From positions 372,001 to 436,000 of the forward strand of contig CAIZQH010000021.1 of the NCBI GenBank assembly GCA_903935095.1: a stretch of 64,000 bases of DNA. The letters run 5' to 3'. This DNA comes from an uncultured Flavobacteriales bacterium. Lineage in GTDB: Bacteria > Bacteroidota > Bacteroidia > Flavobacteriales_D > Crocinitomicaceae. Below, piece by piece: positions 34,479 through 43,038 of the stretch. Position 1 is the stretch's first letter; each line of letters opens with the position of its first letter. The notes under the pieces were generated by a model that searched no databases, was not told the origin of the DNA, and saw only the letters and a program-made list of their open reading frames with translations. The translations under genes and the position numbers were made by a program.

Positions 34479-34486
34479 CAAAGATA
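34479..34486 (-). promoter_or_regulatory. Candidate -7 box (TATCTTTG) of purB
   Basis: Minus-strand TATCTTTG matches TAnnTTTG and lies 12 bases before the first possible ATG of purB. No -33 box was recognised. Confidence 0.42.
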
Positions 34487-34573
34487 CGACATTGCTGAAA
34501 ACTACTGAAATCCATTTATGGCATGAACCATCGGAAATATGAGAAAATCGCTTCTCAAACTTAAAATCCTTGG

Positions 34574-34581
34574 TATTTTTG
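34574..34581 (+). promoter_or_regulatory. Candidate -7 box (TATTTTTG) of ctaA
   Basis: TATTTTTG matches TAnnTTTG and ends 4 bases before the first ATG (34586). Either the message is leaderless or translation starts at the fifth codon ATG (34598). Confidence 0.33.
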
Positions 34582-34585
34582 TTGC

Positions 34586-35596
34586 ATGGAATTTTCAATG
34601 CGATTTGTCCGATTCAATTGGATTATTTTAATCTTGATTTACCTCATTGTGGTAGCAGGAAGTTTGGTGCGAATCACTGGAAGTGGCATGGGATGTCCGG
34701 ATTGGCCGAAATGTTTTGGTCAATGGGTTCCTCCAACAGAACTTTCGGAGCTTCCAGCCGATTACCGTGAAGCGTACCTCTTGAAACGCGAGAAAAAAGT
34801 GGAGAAATTTTGCCGCTTTTTAAATCTTCTTGGCATGCACGAAACGGCTGTGCGCATTCAATCCAATCCAGATGTCTATGTGGAGGAGGCATTTAATGCA
34901 CAAAAAACCTGGACAGAATACCTCAATCGCGTGGTTGGATTTGCGGCTGGTAATGCGATGCTGATAGCGTTCGTGTGGATGCTTATTGTTTACCGAAAAC
35001 GCAAGTTCGTACTGTTGATGCTCTTAAACCTTGTCCTGATGGGAGTCGAAGGCTGGTTTGGTTCGATTGTTGTCGCAACGAATTTGGTTCCATGGACCAT
35101 CACGGTTCACTTGTTCCTAGCCTTGGTGATTATTGGGATCCAGTTGTATTTGGTTTATTCCATGGGAAGCGGTTCCAAAACAATTATTGTGTTGAATCGA
35201 TCCATGCGAATTATTTTATGGTTGATTTTACTCATTACGTTTTATCAAATGTTTTTGGGTACGCAAGTACGCGAGTCGATTGACCTGCTTGTAAAACAAG
35301 GATATAGTCGTACACAATGGATGGATAAAATCGGCATCGAATTTTTGATTCACCGCAGTTTCTCTTGGCTTGTATTGTTTTTATTGGGATGGATGTTTTG
35401 GAAAAATGAACGAACTCAGAAATATGCGATTATCCGTTGGACATTTATCATTCTTGCTTTGGAATTGGTTAGTGGCGTATTGTTGGCGTATGTCGATATG
35501 CCTGGACTGGTTAGAACGAGTCACTTAATCTTTGCGAGTGTGCTTTTTGGAATCCTACTTTACACCGGTTTTAAAGTCAAAAAGAATCCGGCTTAA
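34586..35596 (+). CDS. ctaA: Heme A synthase (COX15/CtaA family)
   Basis: A 336-residue membrane protein with about eight helices. The family motif SGMGCPDWPKCFGQW lies after the first helix, and conserved heme-ligand histidine regions appear in TITVHLF and LIHRSFSW and near the end in TSHLIFASV. It oxidises heme O to heme A for aa3-type oxidases, implying that the organism has an aa3 oxidase besides the cbb3 enzyme. Translation may begin at the internal ATG at 34598, which gives MRFVRFNWI and better fits related proteins. It is divergent from purB over 119 bases. Confidence 0.92.
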   Translation: MEFSMRFVRFNWIILILIYLIVVAGSLVRITGSGMGCPDWPKCFGQWVPPTELSELPADYREAYLLKREKKVEKFCRFLNLLGMHETAVRIQSNPDVYVEEAFNAQKTWTEYLNRVVGFAAGNAMLIAFVWMLIVYRKRKFVLLMLLNLVLMGVEGWFGSIVVATNLVPWTITVHLFLALVIIGIQLYLVYSMGSGSKTIIVLNRSMRIILWLILLITFYQMFLGTQVRESIDLLVKQGYSRTQWMDKIGIEFLIHRSFSWLVLFLLGWMFWKNERTQKYAIIRWTFIILALELVSGVLLAYVDMPGLVRTSHLIFASVLFGILLYTGFKVKKNPA

Positions 35597-35636
35597 AAAA
35601 AAATGATGAAATAGCCACCCAAGAATCTTCCACTCT

Positions 35637-35644
35637 TACGTTTG
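35637..35644 (+). promoter_or_regulatory. Candidate -7 box (TACGTTTG) upstream of a sigma factor
   Basis: TACGTTTG matches TAnnTTTG and ends 38 bases before the sigma-factor start at 35683. No -33 box was recognised. Confidence 0.35.
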
Positions 35645-35682
35645 ACCTCCTAGAAACAGGTAAAATTGTATCTTAGGGAATC

Positions 35683-36240
35683 TTGGAAACGAAAATAGGC
35701 GATTTAAGCATCGATGAATCTTTAATCAAAAGCATCGAAAAAGGAGAGGAAACGTGTATCCTTCTACTTTACGACGCCTCATTTTCTGTGTTGATGAATG
35801 TGGTTGTACGTTACAAGAAAAACCATGAGGACCGGGTTTCGCTCATCAATAATGCGTTCATGAAGGTCATTTTACATATCCGGGAATTTAACGTGGGGAC
35901 TTCCTATGTCGCTTGGATAAAAACCATTCTGAAACGAGAGATTATTGATGATTTCAGAAGGAATAAGCGGCGCTATTTGGAAATATCAATGGCTGATTTG
36001 CCGGATGAAGCGGAATGGGAGTCCTTTGATTTAAACATGGACCGACAAATAGAAGCGGCGCATGTAAACAAACTACTGCTTAAACTACCTACAGCAACAC
36101 GAACGGTGTTCAATTTATTTCTTTGGGAGGACTTAACTCCAAGTGAGATTGCAAAAGAATTGAGTGTATCCATCGAAACGGTTCGTTGGCACATCAAAAT
36201 GGCCCGAAAACGTATGCGTCATCAAATCGAAAAGTCATGA
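35683..36240 (+). CDS. ECF-type RNA polymerase sigma factor with TTG start
   Basis: A 185-residue sigma-70 family factor. Region 2 lies at about residues 28-90 (SLINNAFMKVILHIREF, SYVAWIKTILKREIIDDFRRNKRR) and region 4 at about 130-180 (LPTATRTVFNLFLWEDLTPSEIAKEL, SIETVRWHIKMARKRM). The start is TTG at 35683: an in-frame TAG lies three codons upstream, and no ATG follows before region 2. It is clearly paralogous to the factor at 39083 (both have NNAFMK, EIIDDFRR and TRxVFNLF). Its stop overlaps the next ATG (ATGA). Confidence 0.88.
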   Translation: METKIGDLSIDESLIKSIEKGEETCILLLYDASFSVLMNVVVRYKKNHEDRVSLINNAFMKVILHIREFNVGTSYVAWIKTILKREIIDDFRRNKRRYLEISMADLPDEAEWESFDLNMDRQIEAAHVNKLLLKLPTATRTVFNLFLWEDLTPSEIAKELSVSIETVRWHIKMARKRMRHQIEKS

Positions 36241-37577
36241 AAGAGCAAGAAGATATCAAGCAGGACTTTGATCGTTGGTTGACACGTCAATGGGTAGAGG
36301 AAGAGTATGTTCCAACTTCCGTGGATAGAAACATGTTTATTCAAAAAATAACAAAACATAAACAATGGAAAAAAAGAGTCAAATTCACGGGAATAATTTT
36401 CTGTTTGTTGGCATTTATGGGCTTATTGTATATTACTTCCTTAAACAAAGGGAGCAAGAAAAAAACCAACTTCATTCCAGAAAAACAAGCCCCTGTTCAA
36501 CTAATAAATAATCCGAAGGAATCAGCGCAAGTAATGAGTCCATTGATACCGGTTCAATACCAAGATTTTATAGATCCAACTTTTTTCAGTTTACAGAGGA
36601 ACAATGAAGTATTGGAAATACCGTCGGAGGAAATTTTGACATTCAAAGAGGATTTATTTCTGAATGCTCACACGCAAGAAGTAGACTTGGATAGAGTGAT
36701 GAAGAATTTGGGGATATTTTACCTGCAATCATCTACGAGTAATGAAGGAAGTGAATTTGCAGGGGTAACTGCCGGACATGAACTCATTCTTGCTTCTTTG
36801 GTTAATGGCACTTTTTCTTTGCCGAATGCACCGGACACAGCAAAAACAACAGGTGGCTTTCGTCCGCTAGGAATGGCCAGTAATCGATATGTTCAATATG
36901 CATTTTACGATGTGAGGCAATTGTTATTCAATGAAGCAATATATCGTAAGATACTTTCTGTCAATGTGTTACCTCAAATTGCTTATAACATGAGAACATC
37001 TGCGCCTGGTTGGAACAATCCGGTCGATATGCAAATGCGTCAGGATGTTCCACAAGTGATTAACAATGCAGCGCGCTATCAAGATCAAAACATACGTCGA
37101 ATTGCTCGTCAAGCTGAACCTAAAAATCCATATTTTCCTTATAAAATAGGACGTCCGTCTTATCTGAGACAACCAATTCGACTGAACAATATGGCCAAGG
37201 TAGGATTGTTGATTGGCGATAATTTCCTGATTAAATCACAGGGAGAAAAAGTATTGGTGGTGAGTTGCGATGCTGAACGTGTGTCTGTGGTGAAGCAAAA
37301 CGGTGTAATTGAAGCTAGTCATTCCATTACGATTAAAGAGCCACGTTATTTTAGTCAAAAAGCAAAGTATCCATTCTACGATGAGGAATCGCGTCGCTTG
37401 TTTTTGATTGTAGAAACGAACTTTTCTTACCTGTGGTTTGAGGTCAATCAGCTCACAGGCGAAGCACGCTACATTTTTAAAACTGATACGATTTGGAATG
37501 GTCCAAATTGGACAATCCATGATGGGACTTTGACCTACACCTTCAAAGGAAAATCCTACCAAAGACGATTGGACTAA
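36237..37577 (+). CDS. Anti-sigma-like single-pass membrane protein with large periplasmic domain
   Basis: A 446-residue protein. Residues 1-46 are cytosolic, with a FecR-like helical start (DFDRWLTRQWVEEEY, SVDRNMFIQKI). A membrane helix spans about 49-69, and the remaining 375 residues are periplasmic and match no domain I know. They contain strand-rich segments towards the end (VLVVSCDAERVSVVKQNGV, YLWFEVNQLTGEARYIF). The start at 36237 is fixed by the ATGA overlap with the sigma-factor stop; the open frame upstream is noise. Its TAA stop overlaps the stop of the convergent kelch gene in CTAA (37574-37577). Confidence 0.7.
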   Translation: MKEQEDIKQDFDRWLTRQWVEEEYVPTSVDRNMFIQKITKHKQWKKRVKFTGIIFCLLAFMGLLYITSLNKGSKKKTNFIPEKQAPVQLINNPKESAQVMSPLIPVQYQDFIDPTFFSLQRNNEVLEIPSEEILTFKEDLFLNAHTQEVDLDRVMKNLGIFYLQSSTSNEGSEFAGVTAGHELILASLVNGTFSLPNAPDTAKTTGGFRPLGMASNRYVQYAFYDVRQLLFNEAIYRKILSVNVLPQIAYNMRTSAPGWNNPVDMQMRQDVPQVINNAARYQDQNIRRIARQAEPKNPYFPYKIGRPSYLRQPIRLNNMAKVGLLIGDNFLIKSQGEKVLVVSCDAERVSVVKQNGVIEASHSITIKEPRYFSQKAKYPFYDEESRRLFLIVETNFSYLWFEVNQLTGEARYIFKTDTIWNGPNWTIHDGTLTYTFKGKSYQRRLD

Positions 37578-38761
37578 TATCCCACGATTATAGGACTAGA
37601 ATGATTGCGGTAGACAATCCGGTAATGTCCATTTGAAAGATGCGCTAACGAAAGTTTATCCTTTGCTGTTTGAATGCGGTGAATGAGTACAATTGATCCA
37701 TTCCCATCCATCAAGTAAACGAATTCTCCAATAATCGCTGGGTCAACCTCCAAGAAGAGCTCATCTACGCATGGAATGGGATAGATGGAAATTTTGTCTT
37801 CGTCAATCCATTTAGAGATAAGCACATCTCCTAATTTCCAGGTTTCTTTCAGTCGATTCACTCCATCAATTCCGGTGGTCAAGTAAAAATCTCCCTCGTG
37901 CGCAAAGTAAAAGCATCCTTTTCTGGGGATATTGCTAAAACTTGGAAGTGACTGATTACTCCATTGATCAAGGTTAAATTTATCGAAGCTCGATAGCATT
38001 TGATCGCTTGGATTAAGTCCACCAAAAACGTAGAGACAGGAATCCTTTTGCACGCTTCCTATATAAGTTCGTTCCCCCAATTGTAGGCTTGGAAATAGGT
38101 TCCATTGATCAGTAGTTGGATCGTATGTCCATGTTTCCGCATTCCACGTATTTGAGGTCATTTTTCCAGCGGAGATGTATCCTTGTCCGGTGTATGAAAA
38201 TCCTAGTCCACGCCAAATCCCAGGAATGGGTAGGTTGTTTTTTTGTTGCCATTCTTGGGTATTGAAGGAGTAGCGCCAGACTTCGTTTAGGATTCCGGTG
38301 GAGTTTTGTCCACCGATGAGGTACAAGGAGTCTCCGATGATGAAATGGACACAGCCCGCGCGTCCAGCTGCAGGCAAGGACGGTAGGGCGGACCATTGTT
38401 CGTTGCTGGGATTAAAGCACCAATAGGAACTTAAAAAACTTCCACTGCAATTGTCTCCACAAAGAATGTAGCCCAATCCATTGTGTGCGAACCCTGTGGC
38501 GTATTGACGGTTTTCTCCATCGGGAAGGGGGGTGGCAACTTCCCATAGTTGAAGCGTTGCGTTGAAACGATAAAAGTCTCTAGTACACGAAAAACCATCG
38601 TTGCGACCTGTCCCGCAATAGTGTTTGTCTTGAATACTGAATCCTGCGGCATCGTCCCTCGGATTTCCGGGGAAATCACTAATTTGTTGCCAGGATTGTG
38701 CGTGAAGATTTGAAACGCATTGGCACAGCATGAATACGAGTAGTAGGCGCATAAAATTCAT
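37574..38761 (-). CDS. Exported kelch-repeat protein with T9SS-like C-terminal domain
   Basis: A 395-residue protein with a signal peptide (about 1-21, ending NLHAQS). Kelch repeats fill residues 25-310, each with paired glycines and a spaced Tyr/Trp (for example FAHNGLGYILCGD, FIIGDSLYLIGG, DSCLYVFGGLN). The last 75 residues (ISIYPIPCVDELFLE onward, ending HYRIVYRN) resemble a type A T9SS sorting domain. A beta-propeller surface protein, probably involved in binding; partner unknown. It converges with a sigma-factor partner gene, the two stops overlapping. The first ATG is assumed; the fourth codon is a second candidate. Confidence 0.78.
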   Translation of the reverse strand: MNFMRLLLVFMLCQCVSNLHAQSWQQISDFPGNPRDDAAGFSIQDKHYCGTGRNDGFSCTRDFYRFNATLQLWEVATPLPDGENRQYATGFAHNGLGYILCGDNCSGSFLSSYWCFNPSNEQWSALPSLPAAGRAGCVHFIIGDSLYLIGGQNSTGILNEVWRYSFNTQEWQQKNNLPIPGIWRGLGFSYTGQGYISAGKMTSNTWNAETWTYDPTTDQWNLFPSLQLGERTYIGSVQKDSCLYVFGGLNPSDQMLSSFDKFNLDQWSNQSLPSFSNIPRKGCFYFAHEGDFYLTTGIDGVNRLKETWKLGDVLISKWIDEDKISIYPIPCVDELFLEVDPAIIGEFVYLMDGNGSIVLIHRIQTAKDKLSLAHLSNGHYRIVYRNHSSPIIVGY

Positions 38762-38793
38762 AACGTCATAAACCCCGTTTTTATTTTAACCGA

Positions 38794-39006
38794 TTAAAAC
38801 GAAGGTGTCCCACTGATTTTATAGACCACTTTTGGCGAAATAGCGTAACTCAGTCGCAGCATGCCGGACAAGTAATTTTGCTTAAACATATTGGAGGATA
38901 GAAAGGAGTAATTATTGTTCACGGATGCGCCAATCGATAGATTGTTTTTGAAATTATATTGGTAGAAAATCCCGATGTTATGATTCAGTGTCGAGAAGAA
39001 TCCAGT
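38794..39006 (-). pseudogene. Remnant of an outer-membrane beta-barrel protein gene (C-terminal end only)
   Basis: Open minus-strand frame of 70 codons, closed upstream by TGA at 39007-39009 and without a usable start. Read as protein it has amphipathic strands with alternating Tyr, Ser and Phe residues (for example NHNIGIFYQYNFKNNLSIG, and SGMLRLSYAISPKVVYKI) and ends in Phe, as the last strand of a beta-barrel would. It is most simply a truncated copy of a barrel gene whose 5' part has been lost. It lies between the kelch gene and a sigma factor whose partner also has a beta-barrel, but the two barrel sequences are not obviously alike. The rest of the gap, to 39082, shows no gene. Confidence 0.55.
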
Positions 39007-39082
39007 TCAAGGAACAAAAAGTTACATGCTTCGCCCCCACAAGCCCAAATAAATGCGTTAACTTAACTGAGGAAGAAGAGAT

Positions 39083-39625
39083 ATGCAAGATCCAAGTGCG
39101 GAATTATTGAAAAGAGTTCAGGCCTACGATCGTAGGGCGCAATTGGAATTGTATCAACTTTGCTATCCAGTATTGATTGGAACTGCTCGACGGTTTCGCA
39201 AAAACGAAGAGGAGCATAAAACGATGGTGAATAATGCTTTTATGAAGATCATTCAGAACTTAGACAAATACCAGGACATTCGTTTTTTCAGTTGGATCAA
39301 GCGGATCATCACCAACGAGATCATTGACGATTTTCGTCGCACCAAAAATTACCATACATTTTATCAACACGATGCCTTAATCGAAGGGAATGATGGTGTT
39401 CATCCGGAAGCGGAATATGAACTCAATCAGGCGCATTTGAATATAATGCTTCTTCAATTATCAGAGCCAACACGTGTGGTCTTTAATCTTTTTGTCGTCG
39501 ATGGATATTCGCATCGTGAAATTGGTGAACTACTCGGAATCTCCGAACAAACATCTAAGTGGCATACGAAAGTTGCCCGTAAAAAATTAAAAGAACTACT
39601 TAAAATAGAAAACCATGTTATCTAA
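39083..39625 (+). CDS. ECF-type RNA polymerase sigma factor, sigma-70 family
   Basis: A 180-residue factor. Region 2 is at about residues 17-92 (LYQLCYPVLIGTARRF, MVNNAFMKIIQNLDKY, FSWIKRIITNEIIDDFRRTK) and region 4 at about 127-175 (LSEPTRVVFNLFVVDGYSHREIGELLGISEQTSKWHTKVARKKL in two runs). It is a close paralogue of the factor at 35683. It overlaps the following gene by 11 bases. Confidence 0.92.
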   Translation: MQDPSAELLKRVQAYDRRAQLELYQLCYPVLIGTARRFRKNEEEHKTMVNNAFMKIIQNLDKYQDIRFFSWIKRIITNEIIDDFRRTKNYHTFYQHDALIEGNDGVHPEAEYELNQAHLNIMLLQLSEPTRVVFNLFVVDGYSHREIGELLGISEQTSKWHTKVARKKLKELLKIENHVI

Positions 39626-40886
39626 TCAGGAGGATTTCGATCGCGATGTGAAACGAGTACTGCAAGAGGTCAACGGAGAAGAAATTCCCCAGGAATTTTT
39701 GGTGGACATCGAACAACGGCTCGATCAATTGGAAAAAAAGAAAAAACGACGCGTACTTATTTGGTTTTTTACGGGAATCGTTTTGGCAAGTGGACTCACT
39801 TTTGGACTCCTGCGTGAAAACGGGACCTCAAATATCTCCTCGAAAACTGCAACGCAAAAAAATCCCAAAGATACCATTAAAGCAGCAAGCATTACACCAA
39901 AAGCTTCTCCCAAAGAATACAAATCCATTCAAGCGAAAACGGTGCAAATAGCTAAGACAAAACCGTCAGGAGTAACTAGAAATACTCTTTCCAATTCACC
40001 GATAAAAGAAACAGTAACTCATTCATTTGGCGAAAATAAGTCGGATTTAATGCATACAGCCATTCCAGTTGATAGCAGTACTTCGGTTCAAACACAGCAA
40101 GCCATCATGGAAACGCGTCAATATGCTCCCGTACTCCTTTCGGATTTAAAAACAGCAATTTCACCATCGAGCGATTCAGTAAAAGTGGAATTGCCAATCC
40201 ATAATGAGCCCTCGAAAGAGGAAGTAAGTCCAGGGATAAATATTCCAGAAATAGTGATGAATAACGACCTTCCAAAATGGACCCATTCTTTTGGGTTTTA
40301 TACGGGTATGAGTGGAGTGCTTTCTTCTTTTCAGACAGATAACCAATCGTTAATCGCTTCTGTCGGAGCATCGAATGCGCTTAAATACCGAGAACTAAGG
40401 TCCACTCAAGAGCGATCCACTTCCAGTATCGATATATCACTACGTTATCGAATGGCCAGGGAGCACTTTGTCCTTCAAACTGGAGTGGATTTCTTTGAGT
40501 GGGGCGAGCAAATTCAGTACGATTACTCTTTCGTTTATGATGGAGTGAATCGTTATTCCTATTTGTCTTTGCCCGTTTATTTTGGATATCGACAAGCATT
40601 TAATTCCTTTGAATGGAGTGCGAATATCGGTTGTTCTATTGGACATGTACTTCAACAAAAAGGCAGTTATATTCAACCCGATTTAGTGACTTTGGCTTTG
40701 GAAAACGCACGTCCTTGGACAGCCACGGGAATGGCACAGATTGAATTCATTTACATCTTTGATCGCTATCGATTTTCACTCGCTCCAACGTACCGAATGT
40801 CTCTTGGTAACGTAGTCAATTCAGCATTCACCAAAAATCGTTATTTCTCCTTCGGACTTCAAATGGGAATGGCGTATCAGTTTTAA
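39615..40886 (+). CDS. Anti-sigma-like membrane protein fused to an outer-membrane beta-barrel domain
   Basis: A 423-residue protein. Residues 1-45 are cytosolic and charged, a membrane helix spans about 46-66, residues 67-215 form a Lys/Thr/Ser-rich linker, and residues 220-423 have the alternating pattern of a PorT-like outer-membrane beta-barrel (SIDISLRYRMAREHFVLQT, YSYLSLPVYFGYRQAF, FSFGLQMGMAYQF ending in Phe). If this topology holds, the protein spans both membranes: an inner-membrane helix, a periplasm-crossing linker and a barrel in the outer membrane. Its start overlaps the sigma-factor stop, so it is likely the cognate regulator. Confidence 0.78.
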   Translation: MLSNQEDFDRDVKRVLQEVNGEEIPQEFLVDIEQRLDQLEKKKKRRVLIWFFTGIVLASGLTFGLLRENGTSNISSKTATQKNPKDTIKAASITPKASPKEYKSIQAKTVQIAKTKPSGVTRNTLSNSPIKETVTHSFGENKSDLMHTAIPVDSSTSVQTQQAIMETRQYAPVLLSDLKTAISPSSDSVKVELPIHNEPSKEEVSPGINIPEIVMNNDLPKWTHSFGFYTGMSGVLSSFQTDNQSLIASVGASNALKYRELRSTQERSTSSIDISLRYRMAREHFVLQTGVDFFEWGEQIQYDYSFVYDGVNRYSYLSLPVYFGYRQAFNSFEWSANIGCSIGHVLQQKGSYIQPDLVTLALENARPWTATGMAQIEFIYIFDRYRFSLAPTYRMSLGNVVNSAFTKNRYFSFGLQMGMAYQF

Positions 40887-40901
40887 TGCGTGAGAAAGAG
40901 T

Positions 40902-41801
40902 TTAACGTCCTTTAGGTCGGCGTGAATTCGATTTTTTTGTCGCTCCTCCGCGCTGTTCCTTTTTCCTTGATGTATTCCCAAAGTTCGGACTGCTCAAATA
41001 GGGCTTTTTGGATTTTGGTGGATGCGAAGTACTCGATGAGGTCGTTGTTTTCGGTTTTTTCGGTGTAGCTGGCTTGGATGATTTTCGCACATCATCGTTG
41101 GTGGAATCTTCCAATAGATTGTTGATGATGTCCATTTCACTTTCGGTCAAGTCGCGCCATTCTCCAACGGGTAATCCTTTCAATCCAATGTTCATGATCC
41201 GCACGCGTTCTAACTTTGTGACTTCATAACCAAAGTGTTCGCACATGCGTCGAATTTGTCGGTTTAGTCCTTGAATGAGGGTGATTCGAAATACCTGCGT
41301 TGCTTCTTGAACGACTTTGCATTTTTTCGTATTCACGCCTAATATCGGAACTCCTTTGGCCATTCCGGAGATCATTTCTGAAGTCAAGGGTTTGTTGACG
41401 GTCACAAGATATTCCTTTTCATGGTTATTTCCAGCTCGTAAAATCTTATTGATGATGTCGCCGTTATTGGTCAAGAAGATGAGTCCTTGTGAATCTTTGT
41501 CCAAGCGTCCAATAGGAAAAATCCGTTTGCTGTGATTTACGAAATGCACGATGTTATCGTGTACATTTTCCTCGGTTGTCGATGTAACTCCAACCGGTTT
41601 ATTCAAGGCGATAAAAACGATGTCCTCTCCTTCGCGCGGCTCGAGTTCCGTTCCATTGACACGAACTTTATCTCCTATTTTCACTTGGTCGCCTATGGTT
41701 GCTTTCCGCTTGTTGATGAATACCAATCCACGTTCAATGAATTTATCTGCTTCACGTCGTGAGCAAAGTCCACTTTCACTGATGAATTTATTTAGGCGCA
41801 T
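40902..41801 (-). CDS. rluF: 23S rRNA pseudouridine synthase, RluF type
   Basis: A 299-residue pseudouridine synthase. An N-terminal S4 RNA-binding domain (residues 1-50, [20 protein letters not shown]) is followed by a catalytic domain with Asp101 in [15 protein letters not shown] and the [18 protein letters not shown] motif. The C-terminal 70 residues are a Lys/Ser/Pro-rich basic tail, probably disordered and RNA-binding. It isomerises a uridine in 23S rRNA; RluF and RluB are hard to separate by eye, so the exact target is uncertain. It converges with the beta-barrel fusion gene. Confidence 0.82.
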   Translation of the reverse strand: MRLNKFISESGLCSRREADKFIERGLVFINKRKATIGDQVKIGDKVRVNGTELEPREGEDIVFIALNKPVGVTSTTEENVHDNIVHFVNHSKRIFPIGRLDKDSQGLIFLTNNGDIINKILRAGNNHEKEYLVTVNKPLTSEMISGMAKGVPILGVNTKKCKVVQEATQVFRITLIQGLNRQIRRMCEHFGYEVTKLERVRIMNIGLKGLPVGEWRDLTESEMDIINNLLEDSTNDDVRKSSKPATPKKPKTTTSSSTSHPPKSKKPYLSSPNFGNTSRKKEQRGGATKKSNSRRPKGR

Positions 41802-41832
41802 TCTGAAAGATTAAGATCGTGAACATGTGTAA

Positions 41833-43038
41833 TTAATTTGTTTCAGTTAATGCTTCTGCTTCTAGTTTCATTCGTTCTTCTTCCATCTTTTTACGCTGAA
41901 GGATCAGTTCTTTGTTCTTCACTTCCAATTCCTTGACAGGGATGATTGGATCCTTGGTCAGCGGGAACAAATGCTGTAATTCGCCGCTATAGTAAAACTC
42001 GTAGCATAGTCCACCAAAGGTATACATGCGGTTCGCTACCATGAAATCGGATCCACCCACTTTTGGATGTGCACTCGGTTTGCTTTTCTCATATCCAAGG
42101 TTGAATAAAGTCCCGATAATTTCTGGTCGATACGCCAAGGAAAATCCAGCGTCTTCCCATTGCGCTTGGTATTGACGAATCAAAAAAGCAGTGTAGAGGT
42201 AGGAATAATAATGATCTCCACCTTTAATCAGTCGTTGAATGGTCTTTAATTTATGAGACTCAATCGTATCGTTGATTCCTTCCGGAAATGAGTCGTTCAC
42301 GTTGATACAATTTTGGAAATAGCCTCCCGCATAAAAGGGTGATTTTTCATCAAACAAAGTTCTTTCAATACGAAGTGCGGTGTGCTGGAGAATGCCTGTC
42401 ACACCGTAACCCCGATTTTTCGGGAGGATTAAGCGGCTAAATGGCACCACGTATTGTTTGAATTTTTCACGTCCCGAGTTGAACATACGCACTTGTTCAC
42501 CCACCAAACACATGACCAATAGGCGAGGTTCCACACCCGTCATTCGCGCCACAGAGTCAATCGCATGTTTGTCGTGTGCCACTGCTTTGCAAAAGTCCTT
42601 CCATGCTTGCGAATGTGCCCAAGGATAAAGCGTTTGCGTTTGTTTGCTTCGGTAATGATTGATTTTCGAAAATTCACGTTGCAGGTATTTGTCTTTTTTC
42701 AAGAGTAATTGAATCGCATCCAACATGCGCGCAGCAATGCGGACATCCTTCGATTTTTGATATGCTGAAAGAATGATTTCTGCGTTCATCGGATGGCGGT
42801 GAGAAAGGACTCCGATTTTTTGGAAAACTCTAGCTTTCAAATATTGTTCATTGGTTGAATCCAAGGGCTGTCCATAGCTCGAAGAAACCTTATCGAAATA
42901 GCGGTTATTTATGTCTACATCCCCTGTTTCATTGGTCCATTTCATCTTGACAGCTAACGCTGTAAGCATCAAGAAAAGCGCCATCAAAGCAAGGAGATGG
43001 ATGACAACTTTGTACGAAATAAGCAAGTATTTTTTCAC
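41833..43038 (-). CDS. Membrane-anchored protein of unknown function
   Basis: A 401-residue protein with an N-terminal membrane anchor (about residues 9-31) and a long periplasmic part. I do not recognise the family. Residues 160-235 (GVEPRLLVMCLVGEQVRMF, GYGVTGILQHTALRIERTL) faintly recall a lysozyme-like transglycosylase layout, with a candidate catalytic Glu in LVGEQV, but this is too weak to name. The C-terminal 35 residues form a charged coiled coil (VKNKELILQRKKMEEERMK). It is 31 bases upstream of rluF on the same strand and could be co-transcribed. Confidence 0.55.
   Translation of the reverse strand: MKKYLLISYKVVIHLLALMALFLMLTALAVKMKWTNETGDVDINNRYFDKVSSSYGQPLDSTNEQYLKARVFQKIGVLSHRHPMNAEIILSAYQKSKDVRIAARMLDAIQLLLKKDKYLQREFSKINHYRSKQTQTLYPWAHSQAWKDFCKAVAHDKHAIDSVARMTGVEPRLLVMCLVGEQVRMFNSGREKFKQYVVPFSRLILPKNRGYGVTGILQHTALRIERTLFDEKSPFYAGGYFQNCINVNDSFPEGINDTIESHKLKTIQRLIKGGDHYYSYLYTAFLIRQYQAQWEDAGFSLAYRPEIIGTLFNLGYEKSKPSAHPKVGGSDFMVANRMYTFGGLCYEFYYSGELQHLFPLTKDPIIPVKELEVKNKELILQRKKMEEERMKLEAEALTETN

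Noticed and set aside
41833-43038. Lytic transglycosylase identity
   Set aside because: A Glu-containing segment and a glycine-rich TA motif resemble the lysozyme fold, but the match is too weak to call by eye.
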